The notes below the pieces were generated by a model, which searched no databases, was not told the origin of the DNA, and saw only the letters and a list, made by a program, of their open reading frames with translations. 64,000 bases of DNA from Hirudinaria manillensis (lineage: Eukaryota > Annelida > Clitellata > Hirudinida > Hirudinidae). Both the position numbers and the translations under genes were made by a program. The DNA lies in the NCBI GenBank assembly GCA_034509925.1, contig CM067533.1, forward strand, positions 3,486,535 to 3,550,534, read 5' to 3'. Shown here one piece after another: positions 1-13,410 of the stretch. The first letter of the stretch is position 1. Every line of letters begins with the position of its first letter.

Positions 1-63
1 CCAAAAGCCTCCTCTGGTCAGCACCAACAACAACTTTCAGCAACAACAACAACAACAACAAAC

Positions 64-1345
64 CCTCTTTGTGAGTGGAACTTCGATTGGAACGGGAACC
101 ACCCCGGCCGTCAGACAACCATAAAATGCCCCGATGAAAGAAATAGGTTCATTGTTCGGGTACACGAGAGCTACCTGCACATCGAGCACGGGTTTAAATG
201 CACGGCATTGATAACAAATTATTTATAACCTTATAAATAATAAAGCAAATATGTAATGATATTTTACGATATAATGAATTATTTCTAATTATTTAAGTAA
301 TAAATAAAATACATAATTGCAATAACTGATAATATCTTTTCCAGCCAAAGATCATATCAATTTAGATAATAAATAAATACATAAATAAATAAATATTTAA
401 TTAAATAAATATTTAAATAAATTAATTAAATAAAGGGAATGAGGAAAACTGACTCTGTCTCCAGGCTTAACAGCACCATCGCCTTTGGAGCCGACCTTAT
501 GGAGGAGGTTGTAAGCTATCTTCTGTGCTCGTGTTAACAACTTGCCTGGATTTTAAAACACATTTCTGACCATCAATATGCATCATAATCTGTATAATAC
601 ATACTCTTAATACTAATACCACTTGTTATAAATAATACTAATACCACTCAATACAAATAATACCAATACCATATAATACCACTCAATACAAATAATATTA
701 ATGCCACTCAATACAAATAACATATTGGGTAACCATAGGTAATCAATATTCATAAATATTTAAATTTTCCTACCAGTCAAACATAAACAATTATATATAA
801 AAAAAAGCTTTCAATGGGAGCTTATTAATAGCAAAATTTAATGTAAGCCCAGTAATAGCAGCCAATAATCACCATAGTCATCAGGTGCACATATTGTTTG
901 TAGAATCGCAATCATAATCATAATTACAATCACAATCATAATCACAATCACAATCACAATCATAATCACAATCTCGTGCCAATGCATTACTCAGGTGTGA
1001 GTAATTGAAACAAAAAAACTCCACGTAAAAAGTGAAGTAAACCAATGGTGAAAAATTGGACAAACTGCATTTTGAGTTTTGAGTGCAGTGAAACTGGAGA
1101 AGCCATTTGGAAACACAAAGCAAGAAGCAAAGCTGATGACGGACAAAGAAATCTTTAGAAAGATTTGAAGGGGGATGTAGTAGTGGTGATGATAGTGATG
1201 CTGGTTATGATGATGATGACGACGATGATGGTGGTGATGATGATGATGTCATAAGATGAAGTCATTGACAATAAAGTTTGCAATTAAAAGAGCAATTAAT
1301 CAATCAAAATAATGGCATAAAGTTAGATTATGATAATAGTAGATT

Positions 1346-1420
<75 letters not shown>

Positions 1421-2163
1421 GTTTTCACTTAGAAAAGAAAATTTATGCTGATTTTCAACTCTGCAAAGTAATAAAGGAGATGCAAAGCAACAACAAATGG
1501 GCCACATCCACACATCCACCCATTACAACAACAACAACAACAACAACAACAAAAACAAAAGAAGACAAAGAAAGTAAACAATGGCTTACCATAGAGGAGG
1601 GAAATTGATGGCTTTCCATTCTGATCGAGAACCGTGGCCACCGATGCCTTGTAGGAGCCGGAACCGTAACGTTGAACTGCCGCCTCGAGGTTTCTCGGGA
1701 GGCCTGACGGGATCTAAAGAATACAAAGCAATACAATAAAAGAATACAAAGCCATACAATAATGAATACAAAGCAATACAATAAAAGAATACAAAGCAAT
1801 ACAATACAATATGTCACAATAACAGGTAATAATGCCTGCAAAATGATATAATCAATAATAGTTATTAATGGTCATTAATAGATTATAAATTAGTTACATA
1901 TTAATAGTTATTAAATGGGCACAGCTGATGATGTATTAAGCAGGTTATTAAAACCTGCATCACATTTTTCATTATCATCCATCATTATCAAATCATTGAA
2001 TAAAGATTTATTAAATACACATTTTTCTATTGGACAAGACATTTATGTACAGCTGTGTTTGTTTATAAACAATTTTGCTTCATCATTTCAGGCTGCCTGT
2101 GACTTTAAACTGTCTTTAACCAGAGGCATCCGTAAGAGTTGATATAAAGAAAAATGTTGCATG

Positions 2164-2197
<34 letters not shown>

Positions 2198-2227
2198 TAA
2201 ATTGAAAAATACTGCTACTACTATCAC

Positions 2228-2263
<36 letters not shown>

Positions 2264-5200
2264 TAGTAATAAAATATATAGTAACAATTAATAAATATTC
2301 TGCTTGGCCAATATTGAATAATTAAAGATGTTAATCAATTGTCAGATGCTATCGCCTGATGCTGATATTGTCGATCTGTCCATCGGGGAACAAAGAAAAT
2401 TATTGAGGTCTCCAAAGAATGAGAGTTAAATTTAGGAACATGAGAAGCTTCGAACATCTTTTGAATGCAGCTGTTTCATTCAAAGCCAACACGAGACATC
2501 AACCAATCAAATCGATCCCTCCTTTTCAATTCTTCTCTCACATTCAGCTCATCATGCACAAGTCATTCGAGAGGTTTTCAAATTTTTCTCACAAAACACC
2601 CCGACAGCCAACAAAAAAAAAACCATCTCTCACATGCAAGTAGTTCACGTACGTCACGTACTTAATGGACGCGCACTCACGCACGCACGCACACGAGCAC
2701 TCACGCACACGAGCGACAAACGTTCCCTTCAGATAAGATAAAGAGCGATTGACGTCTGAATCATTTCATATAAAAATAACTGTGTCGCCATGACATGACG
2801 TCACCCTGCATTCAGGTCCTCAGTAATTGAATTATCCATGACGAGGAAGGAGTTTCAGTCGCTTCCACCATCACTGTCATCATCATCATCATCGTCGTCG
2901 TCATCATCATCATCATCGTCGTCATCATCATCATCGTCGTCGCCGTCGTCATCATCATAACCATCACCTTTTTAAATTGAGATCCAATAAAATAGCTAGG
3001 AGGTCGGTGGATTAGCTTTGACTGTTATGATTAAACATTGCATTTTAAATGAACAATGGACGTTCACTCATATAACTGACATCATCAGGTCTTTGAGATG
3101 ATGGCAGGTTCTAACATCTATCATCTATCTATCCATCCATCCATCCATCCATCCATCCATCCATCCATCCATCCATCCATCCATCCATCCATCCATCCAT
3201 CCATCCATCCATCTATCTTCCATTGTCATAGAAGACATGTTCATCAAATCCATTCTCAACTCTGTAGGCTTAAAAGCTTAGTTGTGTGGAACATTAACAT
3301 AAAGAAGAGGTTACTTAACTAAACTAATGACCACTTTTACTTTAAGCAGTCATGGCCTGACAATTATCAAATAGGACTGCATGCATCGAAGCATTCAAAA
3401 CTTAATGGCACGGTCAATTTATTTTTATTCTTTATCCAGTGTCAAGGTCATTCCATAGATGGTTGCTTGATGTGTGAATGTCCTCTTGTTGAAAAGAATT
3501 GCATTTGGATATTATTAAAATATTGACAAGAAGCATTTACAGAACAGGGTCATCTTCTGTGATTAGTCATTAAATAAAAGATTATGAGAGAGAGTGAGAA
3601 AGAGAGAGAGAGATAATGTCTTCCTAACACCATCTGGATAACATTATTACAAATTGTTATACGCGATATCATATTATTGCACATTATACGATGAGCACGT
3701 TCCAATAACAAACAATTAACGAGGTTAAACGACACAATACAAAATAATAAACAGAAAACAAATGTAAATCCAAACTTTGCTTACAATGAGTTGCTCTCCT
3801 GTGGCAGGAGAGATGAGGCTGCCCTCTGGCTTTGGAGCACTGGGATCCACGACAGGCACTGGATCATGGAATCATAACATATTAGGTCATCCAATCGTAA
3901 CATATTAGGTCATCCAATCATAAATATTATGATTAGACTATCCATTGCTCAGACTATAATTGAATGCAACGAGATCCCAACAAAACAAGACTCACTTTCA
4001 AGTACGCTATCTTCTTCATCCACAAAATACTCTCGCAGAGGTTTGCGTTTTGGTCGCTGGTAGGAGAATGTTGGAAGGATTTTTGTGAGGACTTAAAAGA
4101 GTGGTTTTGTGGAAATGACAAGCAGTTACCTTCAGTGTATTTAGAAGTTGCTGTATTTTGGCAGACACCTTACCCTGTTTTGCAACTGAAATAAATGCAA
4201 TAGCATTTGTTGACACAAGTTTAGAAACCAATCTAAAATGCCTTCATCAAAACAGTTGATATTTTTTATCAAATTAGATTCAAGTATCACAATGCAAGCG
4301 GTTGATGCAAAGACACAAAAACACTTTCATACAAGTCAGGCCAAAACTTATTCAAAATGAAGTGTTGCCAGCATCTGGGATGTAAACATAAACTGAAGAG
4401 AGTTCATATGCTTATGCATAATTTCAAAAAGGTAAACGACATCCAAGGACCTAAACAAACAGGTTCACGGACAATGACACGAACAAGAACACGCTCTCTC
4501 GCACGTACATAAAGGCACACGAACACATTCACACTCTTCTGCTTCTCCTTCCTGCAATCAAAGACGGAATGCTATGCGACTTGAATATCTCGAACGCTGA
4601 TAAAGAGAAATCTTGCAGATCTTCTGCTAGTATCGAACCTAATGGGACACCAATTTAATTCACAAGATGTTTCAAATAGACTCTCCTAAATAAGAATAAT
4701 TCTCAAGTGTCCAGACAGCTTTTTAGCTTTTTAGAAACTGTCATCACTTTTGAATAGCCTGCAATACTTGATTTTATCCTTTAAAAAAATCTAATGCTCC
4801 ATGAATTGTCCATTGCACATGATGACCTTTCAGATATGATAACATTTTGACAAAGACTCTTAATCACGAGAAGACTGTTTATTTGCCAGAAATACGAGGC
4901 TTTCGATAGGAGGAGCACGATAAGTTCGTTTATAAACTCACCGCTGTCGGTGTCCGACACTATGCTCTGCCCCGACATCCTGACGGACTGAGCGTGCGAA
5001 GCGTTGTATCTGTTGTTCACCCGATCCGCATTCCCTCCGGTGTTGCTGGTCAGGTCCGGAGGCTGGGATGCACTTTGACCTGCGATACCAATTTGACCTT
5101 AACGACCTGCCGGCATCGATTCGAGGCGCTACATACCCTGTCCATAAATTTGTACAACATCAGCAAGTGCACTTCCTGGCTGGCCATCTGAAACAAATGG

Positions 5201-6890
5201 CGGTCGGTGGTCTTTATGCGGTATTTAACTGAATTTCAACATTCAGTGCCAGCTAACGTAAGTTTAGTTTGCCAGCAGAAATAACGTGCAACATTTAAAA
5301 TTCTTAAGATTAAAGTTGGGAAAAAAAAACAACTCATTGCAAACTGAAAGTGCTTCAACTGTTCAGATTAAATTTAATACCAGGTATTAAGTCCAGTAAT
5401 AATTTTTTAATGATTTAATAATGATTTTAATGATTTATATGACTATTTTGAGGCTTCTTAATATTGTGACTTTTTTTAAAAAATAGTAAATATTGATCTC
5501 TGCCTTCATGAAGATTGATATCATTTTGTTATTGATGTCTCATCTACTATTAATAATGATAACAATAACAATTAGGTTCTAAGTTTGACCAAGGCTTGTA
5601 TGTTGGTTGAATGAATGCTAAGGATAATAACAACAGGCGTTATGTGTTCAATACCCAGCCTGCTAGGATAGGGTTTCTAAGCAAAAGACAATTGATTAGG
5701 AAGTGCCTTTGCTTCTTGTGGGGATACACAAAGCAATTTGAATATGTAGAAACAACAACAACAATGATAATGTTAACAAACAAACAAAGAGAAAACTGAC
5801 ATTGTGGTCGGGACTTCTGAATGACGTCGACGTCTGCTCTGCTTCCTCCTTGAGGGTTGTTGACGTTCTGGTATATGATGTTTCCCTTTGCCAACTTTCC
5901 CGCGTTCGCAGAAGAAATTTCGGATTGATCGACGTTCTGGCGACGAGCCTGCAGGAGACCGCCGTGTCGAGCCGGCAAATGTTCCCTGGACGAGTCCTCA
6001 TCCATGACGCTGTCGTCGTCAGAAGAGGAATCTGAGGATATCGATAACATGCTTAAGGGCTATTGAATTGAATCGCTATAGAATTATTTGTAATTACAAT
6101 ACAGCTATTGTCGTGACATCTCATAATGACGGTTGTAATAAGAACTATTGTTCTATTGCAACGACCTGTGGTATGTTCTCTCCTTTGAACGGGCTGCGGA
6201 TGGTAAACGGCAGACGTTCTTTTAGACGGCATCGGAGCCATCGATTGCTTTTTGTTCATTGCAAGAGCCTGCATCACTGCTTCCTTCCTGATTTCTTTAC
6301 GTGACATTACAAGATATCAGAGAATTTAATAAAAACAATACAAAAATGACAAATCAACTCAACCAGAGTGGTATCTGTTGTCGACCCTAGTGAGCTTTCG
6401 TTGGGCTTTTCTCTGAGCTGCAGTTGAAGGGCTAGGGTGAATTGGGGGAACTAAAAAAGAAACTATCACAACATTGAAGTGATGTGCTCCAAGAGACTAT
6501 GTCTTAATGAAGATGTTGCAAGTGACAAGCTAGGTGACACAACATTAAAAGCTAAATCATAAAATGCATGATTATTAAGCTCTTTGGAATTAACCAACCT
6601 GGTCTCTGGTTTGATGTATAGGGGGCTAAAAGTTTCATTCTTTTCTTTTCATATCCTTGCTGCGTAATGTCACCTTAAGTAACACACTAGTAAGTAAAGC
6701 AGTCTTCGCCAAAAAGGCGAGTTTAATTTAAAAGGACTCAAACGCAAGGTGTCGAAAAGAGTGCAGAAATGCCATTATCGTAGCTGTTTCAGGTTTAAAA
6801 TAATAAATCACCTTCTGATAATTCTAAATCCAGTTCGGCCAACTTGGCGATGACATCGGAGGGAAGGTTGAGATTGTCTATGTCAGCCAT
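64..6890 (-). CDS. DIP2: Disco-interacting protein 2 (DIP2), N-terminal 13 exons, continues past left edge
   Basis: DIP2 proteins carry an N-terminal DMAP1-binding domain followed by two adenylate-forming (fatty acyl-AMP-ligase-like) domains and act in lipid metabolism and neuronal growth (family knowledge). On the minus strand I joined these exons, all phase-consistent with AG/GT borders: 6812-6890, 6599-6673, 6364-6450, 6166-6294, 5801-6031, 5137-5187, 4942-5079, 4130-4185, 3996-4056, 3785-3858, 1590-1713, 454-545 and 64-174 (last donor approximate). They total about 436 of roughly 1570 expected residues. The start is the ATG at 6890 ([13 protein letters not shown]). Diagnostic stretches are [13 protein letters not shown] (DMAP1-binding domain), [40 protein letters not shown] and [10 protein letters not shown]. 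Exon 5 is Ser/Asp-rich and probably disordered. The remaining two thirds lie left of base 1. Identification is firm; paralog type cannot be assigned. Confidence 0.93.
454..1713 (-). other. DIP2: DIP2 exons 11-12, start of first adenylate-forming domain
   Basis: Exon 1590-1713 encodes [23 protein letters not shown]. Exon 454-545 encodes [14 protein letters not shown] and KPGDR. They align with the start of the first AMP-binding-like domain of DIP2 (TYGKLWSRSLKLAY..KPGDRVALV in known members). Both splice phases agree. The intron between them contains TAA and CAA microsatellites. Confidence 0.85.
1349..1420. repeat. (TAA)n microsatellite in a DIP2 intron
   Basis: About 24 uninterrupted TAA units, lying in the intron between DIP2 exons 11 and 12. 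Two shorter TAA arrays lie at about 2164-2194 and 2229-2262 in the next intron. Confidence 0.95.
1717..1812. repeat. Short tandem repeat, about 24-26 bp unit, four copies
   Basis: The motif GAATACAAAGCAATACAATA recurs four times with small changes immediately upstream (in gene sense) of DIP2 exon 11, next to its splice acceptor at 1714-1715. Confidence 0.85.
3125..3213. repeat. (ATCC)n tetranucleotide microsatellite
   Basis: More than 20 CCAT units, almost perfect. It creates a spurious HPSI-repeat ORF on the plus strand. It lies in a DIP2 intron. Confidence 0.95.
5630..5725 (+). repeat. Possible tRNA-derived SINE fragment in DIP2 intron 5
   Basis: The stretch GTGTTCAATACCCAGCCTGC resembles a tRNA B-box (GTTCAANNCC). 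It and the next 70 bases resemble the element at about 37355-37540 (shared GATTAGGAAGTGC / AATTAAGAAGTGC and GTGGGGAT). The copy is degraded, and I see no convincing A-box or tail. Confidence 0.4.
6364..6890 (-). other. DIP2: DIP2 exons 1-3 encoding the DMAP1-binding domain
   Basis: These three exons (6812-6890, 6599-6673, 6364-6450) are joined by phase-1 introns. They encode the acidic, Leu-rich opening helix ([10 protein letters not shown]), the GDITQ/GYEKKR core and a basic [11 protein letters not shown] segment. The order and spacing match the N-terminus of animal DIP2. The middle exon is only 75 nt and sits in no long ORF; it was found by reading the intron for the GYEKKR motif. Confidence 0.9.
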
Positions 6891-7500
6891 TATCAAGGAG
6901 CTGATCTTTTAAACTTTTTTAACAAATGGTGTACACAAATAAATTTACAAAAAATGATTTAGAACAACAGGGCATCAGAAGCATTTGTATATGCAATAAT
7001 CAATACGCAAGCAAAAAACGTTAGCATCCCAATGCGAATAAAAATCCTAACACATAAATAAATACGAGACGATGTGCAACTTGTCAAAAGACAACGAATT
7101 ACCATTTTTAATTTTTTCTCAAACTAACTAATGGATTTAATTAATACATTTAACAAATAAATTAGTAGACCAGAATATTCATTTATTTGGAAACATCTTC
7201 ATCACAAGCATGTCTGCGTTCTTCATTATGGTGGGTCTGAAATGTCGAAAGGGACGCAATGCATATGTTGACGAGAAGGCTTAAAGGAAACCACAAATGC
7301 AACTCTGAATGTCTAAATATTAAACCTAAAATCTTGATTTCAGAGCTGACGATTCTTTGGAACAGCTGGAAATAGCGGATCTGGAAAGGAGGGCTTTTTG
7401 TTAACTTTTCAAAACGCCACTCAAATTTAGCTTTCAGCAGTGAAGAGCGGAATGGTGTGCAAACTTCTACGAAAGAAGAATGAGGATCTACCATCGAGGC
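6891..7500. other. DIP2 upstream region, no gene seen
   Basis: This AT-rich stretch lies upstream of the DIP2 start codon and presumably holds its promoter and 5' UTR. I found no clear TATA box or other ordered signal. ORFs here are short and unrelated to known proteins. Confidence 0.4.
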
Positions 7501-8280
7501 AGAAAAGAAATTATTTCATCTGGAAACGAAAAAACTGGATCTGTCAAAACAAGAGATGAAGATGCAGAGAATTAAAAGATTTCTACCAAAAGAGAGAAAA
7601 TGTAGGCGCCAAAATAGATTACGGTTGAGGCACAAGAGGAAGTCATTGAGGATAGACTCGAGAAAGAAGGTAAAAGTACTACAAATCCATGAGATCACTT
7701 TAATGATAAGGACCACGTGGTTTTCGAAGAAAAACCCTGGCCTACAAAGATTCTTCAGTACATTTGGAAAGGCCGCTATCTGGTGGACTTGGTAAATCCT
7801 AACAGAACCCAAAGTCATTAGGAAAATTTTACGATTCAGCCAACAAAGTGGACAGTGTTTAAATAAAAATGGTAAAGAGAAAGATACCGGAAAAGTCCGA
7901 TGACAAGGGCAAGAAAAACAAAGGAAAGAAACATGATCCAACATACATTGCTTATGGGTTCACAATTAGGAGGCTTTGGTGGTGACCAATCTGTATCTGC
8001 ATTGTCTACAAACACTGTCCAATGAAGCAATGAAACTTTACAAGTCGAAGCGTCATTTGACAACAATGCATTCAGAAGTAGCCAGGAAGTCAAATGATTA
8101 TTTGAGAAAATATTTTACTTAAAGCAAAGAGGAAAAGTGACGCCAAATGAAAATGAGGAAGCTCTTCTTCTGAATTGTATGTCACAAGCCTGAAAATGAA
8201 TTGTAGTAGCATTGAGAAAAGCACGATACAAGAAACCTCAAATAAGTGCTGAAGCCTAGAATGGCTGTAGCCAGACAGTT
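7500..8280 (+). pseudogene. Decayed BED-type zinc finger / hAT transposase-like remnant
   Basis: Several frames of the plus strand carry pieces resembling the N-terminus of ZBED5/SCAND3/FAM200-type proteins, which derive from hAT transposases. A Lys-rich run ending KHDPTYIAYGFT (about 7869-7962) is followed, after a frame change, by CLQTLSNEAMKLYKSKRHL (about 8013-8069). That matches the second half of a BED finger (C..LSN.AMK..KLKRHL..H). A further piece, VALRKARYKKP (about 8203-8235), resembles the following transposase segment. Frameshifts and stops (for example at 8190) show it is dead. The part before 7860 is Lys/Arg-rich and only tentatively included. Confidence 0.6.
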
Positions 8281-8389
8281 TCTGAGAGCTGCAGTTGGTT
8301 AGCGATACGAGTATACGTTGTTATCCGGCAAGACGGTCAACATTTTGTTGCTCTAAGTGGCCACATGTACATAAAGCATTTTCTGCTGT

Positions 8390-9715
8390 CACTGCGATGG
8401 AAACGAAGTACAGAGGAAGATCGAGCATTGAATTCCTCCCTACGCATCAATCAGCCTACCGTCAACATCACTCCATCGATACCGCCGTTCTCCGCGTCTT
8501 CTCGGATCTCCTCCGCGGGGGCCTGCGAAGTGTCGCTGCTCGTCCTCCTCGACCTTTCGGCCGCCTTCGACACTGTCGATCACGACATACTCCTCCAACG
8601 ACTTGAGAAGTCTTTCGGCTTCGTGGACTGCGTCCTTGAGTGGTTCCGGTCTTACCTCGCCGATCGTTCCTTCTGCGTCGGCCATGGTAAAATCGCGTCG
8701 CCCAACGCCCTGACAACCTGCGGTGTCCCCCAAGGCTCCGTCCTTGGCCCGCTCCTTTTCTCTATGTACACAGCGGAATTTGAAAGCATCATCCACTCTC
8801 ACGAACTCCTCTGTCACATGTATGCCAACGACATACAAGTCTACGGTCACTGTAAACCCAACCATACCGAGGCCCTCTCTTCCAGGATGTCCCTATTTGT
8901 GAGGGCCATCAGCGACTGGATGTTCAGCAGCCGTCTGCAACTGAACAGCAGCAAAACTGAGGTGATATGGAATTCCTCGCCCAAACGCGCCTCGGTGCTT
9001 CCTTCCAGCCCGGTCTCCATCTGTTCTGATGTAATCTACCCCGTACTTTCCGTCCGCAACCTGGGGATCTGGCTGGACTCAGACTGCTCCATGAGCACAC
9101 ACATCACAATATCTCCCTTTGTTGCTTTGCGTCCCTCAGGAAGATTCGCAGCATCGCCTCTCCTCTCTTCTTCGAGGTCAGGAAGAGCATCGTCACAGCC
9201 CTGTTTTTCTCGAGGATTGATTATGGAAATGCTACGCTTGCGGGTCTCCCGTCCTGTCGCCTGGAGTATATGCGGAGAGTTATCAATATGGCAGCCATGC
9301 TCATCTTCAGCAAGAGGAAGTACGACCATGTGTCGCCACTCCTTTACGAGCTTCACTGGTTGCGCATTCACCAGCGCATCGACTATAAGATCGCCACGCT
9401 GGTCTTCAAATCGCTCCTGGGCTGCTCACCGTCCTACCTGCCATTCACCCGAAATGCACATCTCCAGGGCAGAAGCGGCCTCAGGTCCACATCCAGAGGC
9501 TCCCTCTTTTGTCCTTACGCCAATCGCGCTACTCTCGACGGCAGGTCCATCGACGTCGTTGGCCCGAGGACATGGAACAGATTAGATCCCGCAGTGACGA
9601 CCTCAGACCCAGCCGGCTTCCACTCCGCCCTGAAGATCTTCCTCTTCAGGGAGTCACCCTCACTCCCCTCAGTGGCCTTGAAGTCCACCGGACATACGCC
9701 ACTCTAACGAACCGA
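8390..9715 (+). mobile_element. 5'-truncated LINE (CR1/L2-like group) reverse transcriptase fragment
   Basis: The reverse transcriptase starts mid-domain: FLPTHQSAYR precedes LLVLLDLSAAFDTVDHDIL, GVPQGSVLGPLLF and HMYANDIQVYG, where YAND replaces the usual YADD. These are motifs of the CR1/L2/jockey groups. Frame changes at about 8510 and 9130 break the ORF. The C-terminal part is read from 9140 to 9707, ends in a TAA, and shows the usual VVGPRTWNRL signature. The element ends directly in an ATT array at 9716, as L2-like elements do. It is 5'-truncated and inactive. Confidence 0.88.
8530..9707 (+). pseudogene. LINE reverse transcriptase ORF, frameshifted and truncated
   Basis: This is the coding remnant of the LINE above. 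One open stretch (8530-9120) carries the palm motifs LSAAFDTVDH, PQGSVLGPLLF and YANDIQVYG. After a frameshift near 9130 the C-terminal part continues (FFSRIDYGNATLAGLP, then the segment up to TAA at 9705-9707). The endonuclease, ORF1 and N-terminal third are missing. Its GC content is far above the surroundings, as expected for a transposed copy. Confidence 0.8.
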
Positions 9716-11154
<1,439 letters not shown>

Positions 11155-11172
<18 letters not shown>

Positions 11173-11311
11173 TTCAGTTCATTAAAGTGGCGTATGTCCG
11201 GTGGACTTCAAGGCCACTGAGGGGATGAGGATGACTTTCCCTGAAGAGGAAGGTCTTCAGGGCGGAGTGGAAACCGGCTGGGTCTGAGGTCGTCACTGCG
11301 GGATCTAGTCT
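11155..11311 (-). mobile_element. 3' end of the same LINE family, inverted orientation
   Basis: The minus strand of about 11185-11311 matches the last ~130 bp of the LINE at 9585-9712 (ATCCCGCAGTGACGACCTCA, GGCCTTGAAGTCCACCGGAC) with few changes. It likewise ends in an ATT run (11157-11173). It is a second, severely 5'-truncated insertion facing the first. Confidence 0.9.
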
Positions 11312-11908
11312 ATTCAATTATTTATTACATTTAATTTGTAAATATGGTTTGGTTTACGTCGGATTGCCGAAAGCCTCTAGGGTTAGGGTTAGGTGAAATG
11401 GGATGCACATTTCTGGTTGGAAAATTGGCCGTTACGAAATAATGTTGGTTGACATGCACTATATCCATCAAACAAACTTTATTTGGTATTTGAATGCAGA
11501 AATATAGTCATTGATCATCAGCATTCCATTATTTAAATAGCCTCACAAAGTTTCCTTTTCTGGTGGACAGTTTAGAATAGAGAGTAACAGAAATGGTACC
11601 CCAACCCACCCCTAACTTATTTCTCTGAGTTTCTATAATCCATCTCAATCCCATTGCAAGAGTCTCCTTAGTCTTGACCATCTTCGTTATGATCAAGACT
11701 ATAAACTACATCATCATCATCAAGAGTCTCCATCCCAACCTATTTAAACTTTAGACTCCATATAAAAAATATGTTATGCACTTTTAAAATAAAAGTTTTT
11801 GTAAGCTGTCTTCATTTCTTTGAAAATACGTCTTCTAAAAAAATTAATATTTTGTTGATATTATTAAGCGCACGGTAAATCCACAAAAGTAAACCTACAG
11901 TTCAATAT
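11312..11908. other. Spacer upstream of p190 RhoGAP, nothing recognised
   Basis: AT-rich sequence. A short telomere-like run (GGGTTAGGGTTAGG, about 11381-11394) is present but too short to mean much. Confidence 0.4.
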
Positions 11909-12100
11909 TCATATTAGCTGGGGTTGTTGTTTTGTGTTGGGTCTGTTATATTGTTTTCCTGTTGTAAGGCGTTGAGTTTTCTTTAAAAACTTTGGAAGCG
12001 CCTCACATTGATCTTTTTGTTGAAATTCTTCATTGCTTTTTACGTGATAAATCCGTACCAGCTTGTTTCGTATTGTGTCTAAGCAACGTGCTTCAACCAT
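11909..12100 (-). CDS. Possible small ORF, 63 aa, divergent from p190 RhoGAP
   Basis: A 63-codon ORF on the minus strand starts 166 bp from the p190 RhoGAP start codon, head to head. The predicted product is basic and hydrophilic, without low complexity, signal peptide or membrane segment, and I do not recognise it. The position would suit a bidirectional promoter. It could equally be a chance ORF or the first exon of something longer. Confidence 0.3.
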   Translation of the reverse strand: MVEARCLDTIRNKLVRIYHVKSNEEFQQKDQCEALPKFLKKTQRLTTGKQYNRPNTKQQPQLI

Positions 12101-12266
12101 GATAGAACTTTGACCAAGCCTTTAATAAAAAATAAATGTATTAGAGAAATAAGATTAAGGTATTTGTTTAAGTCGAACGAATTCTTATGATTAATTCCAT
12201 AACAAATATGCAGCGTTAGAATCGTTAAAAATATCCGGACTCAGAGAACCGGGTTACTTTATTGCG

Positions 12267-13410
12267 ATGGCAAAAAAAACTGAAAAAACCTACAACATTT
12301 CTGTGGTTGGACTTTCTGGAACCGAAAAAGAAAAAGGGTCGTGTGGAGTTGGGAAATCATGTCTCATAAATCGCTTCATGAGACCGTACGCCGATGATTA
12401 CTATACTGACCACATATCAGTTCTTAGTCAAAGTGATTTTGCTGGAAGAGTTGTCAACAACGATCACTTTTTGTATTGGGGCGACGTTAATAAGAGTGAA
12501 GACGGAGTGGACTGCAACTTTCATGTGATTGAACAAACAGAATTTGTGGATGACTCCTCTTTCCAGTCATTCAGAATTGGAAAAACGGATCCATATTATA
12601 AGAGATGTGCCATGTGCAAGTTACAGTCTGCTGAAAAACTTGCTTACATTTCTAAAGACCAGCTGGGTAATTTTTTCAGTGTTTGAAATTTTTAAGCAAA
12701 TTGGTTCATCAATCTTTAGGCTTTGATAATGTCCTTTTAAAGATTACTTTGACTTAGAATAAGATTTTTTTAATATAATATTTGGCTTATCAATGAAACC
12801 TACATCAATCAAATGGTACAAATGATGATCTTTCATTTGTTTCCAATATGGAGCCAATTTATCTCTTTCAGGTCTGGAACATGAATTCGAACAAAAATTT
12901 ATGCCCGAGGGTAAATTTTCAGTCGACGGATTTTTGTGCGTTTTTGACGTCAGCAGAATTGCCAATCGGTCCATAGAGCTTCAGGTTGAGCACACATTCT
13001 ACATTCTTTCTCAACTCATCAAAACAAAGAAGCCAATTGTTATTGCAACAACAAAAAACGATGAATCCCATAAACCGTTTGTGACAGAAATCGAAAGGTT
13101 TGTTTCTAGGTTGTTATTTGTTACTGGTTTTTATTTATTTACCAGTAATGCTTGATTGAGCAGGTTGGTTCAAAAGAAGGAACTGAAAGAAAAGGGGACA
13201 ATTTTAATTATAGAGACTTCTGCACATGAAAATGTTAATGTGGACTCTGCTTTTTTTGCTGTTGCTCATGCCATCGATAAAGCTTCCTCCCGACTCAAGA
13301 ACAAAATACCCAGTTATGCTGATGCTGCCAAATTGGTCAGAGAGCACAAAGAAACTGTCAGGAGGGGCTTCATGTCCCTCTTGAGGAGCCATGTGGCCAA
13401 TGATTACAGA
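12267..13410 (+). other. ARHGAP35/ARHGAP5-like: p190 RhoGAP exons 1-3: N-terminal GTPase-like domain
   Basis: Residues 1-291. The opening [20 protein letters not shown], then [32 protein letters not shown] and [11 protein letters not shown] follow vertebrate p190 closely, including the P-loop Lys-Ser and an NKxD-like TKND. In vertebrate p190 this domain binds GTP very tightly and is treated as a pseudo-GTPase; the same is inferred here. Confidence 0.93.

Larger units (their letters stand above)
1714..3784. other. DIP2 intron 10, rich in simple repeats
   Basis: No exon could be supported here. The intron holds the 24-bp repeat above, TAA arrays, a run of CAT/CGT triplets (about 2872-2960) and a tetranucleotide array at 3125-3213. 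ORFs in it are low complexity. Confidence 0.7.

Noticed and set aside
3098-3322. HPSI-repeat ORF
   Set aside because: Translation of the ATCC microsatellite in a DIP2 intron.
11381-11394. Interstitial telomere repeat
   Set aside because: Only about two TTAGGG units; expected by chance in a window this size.
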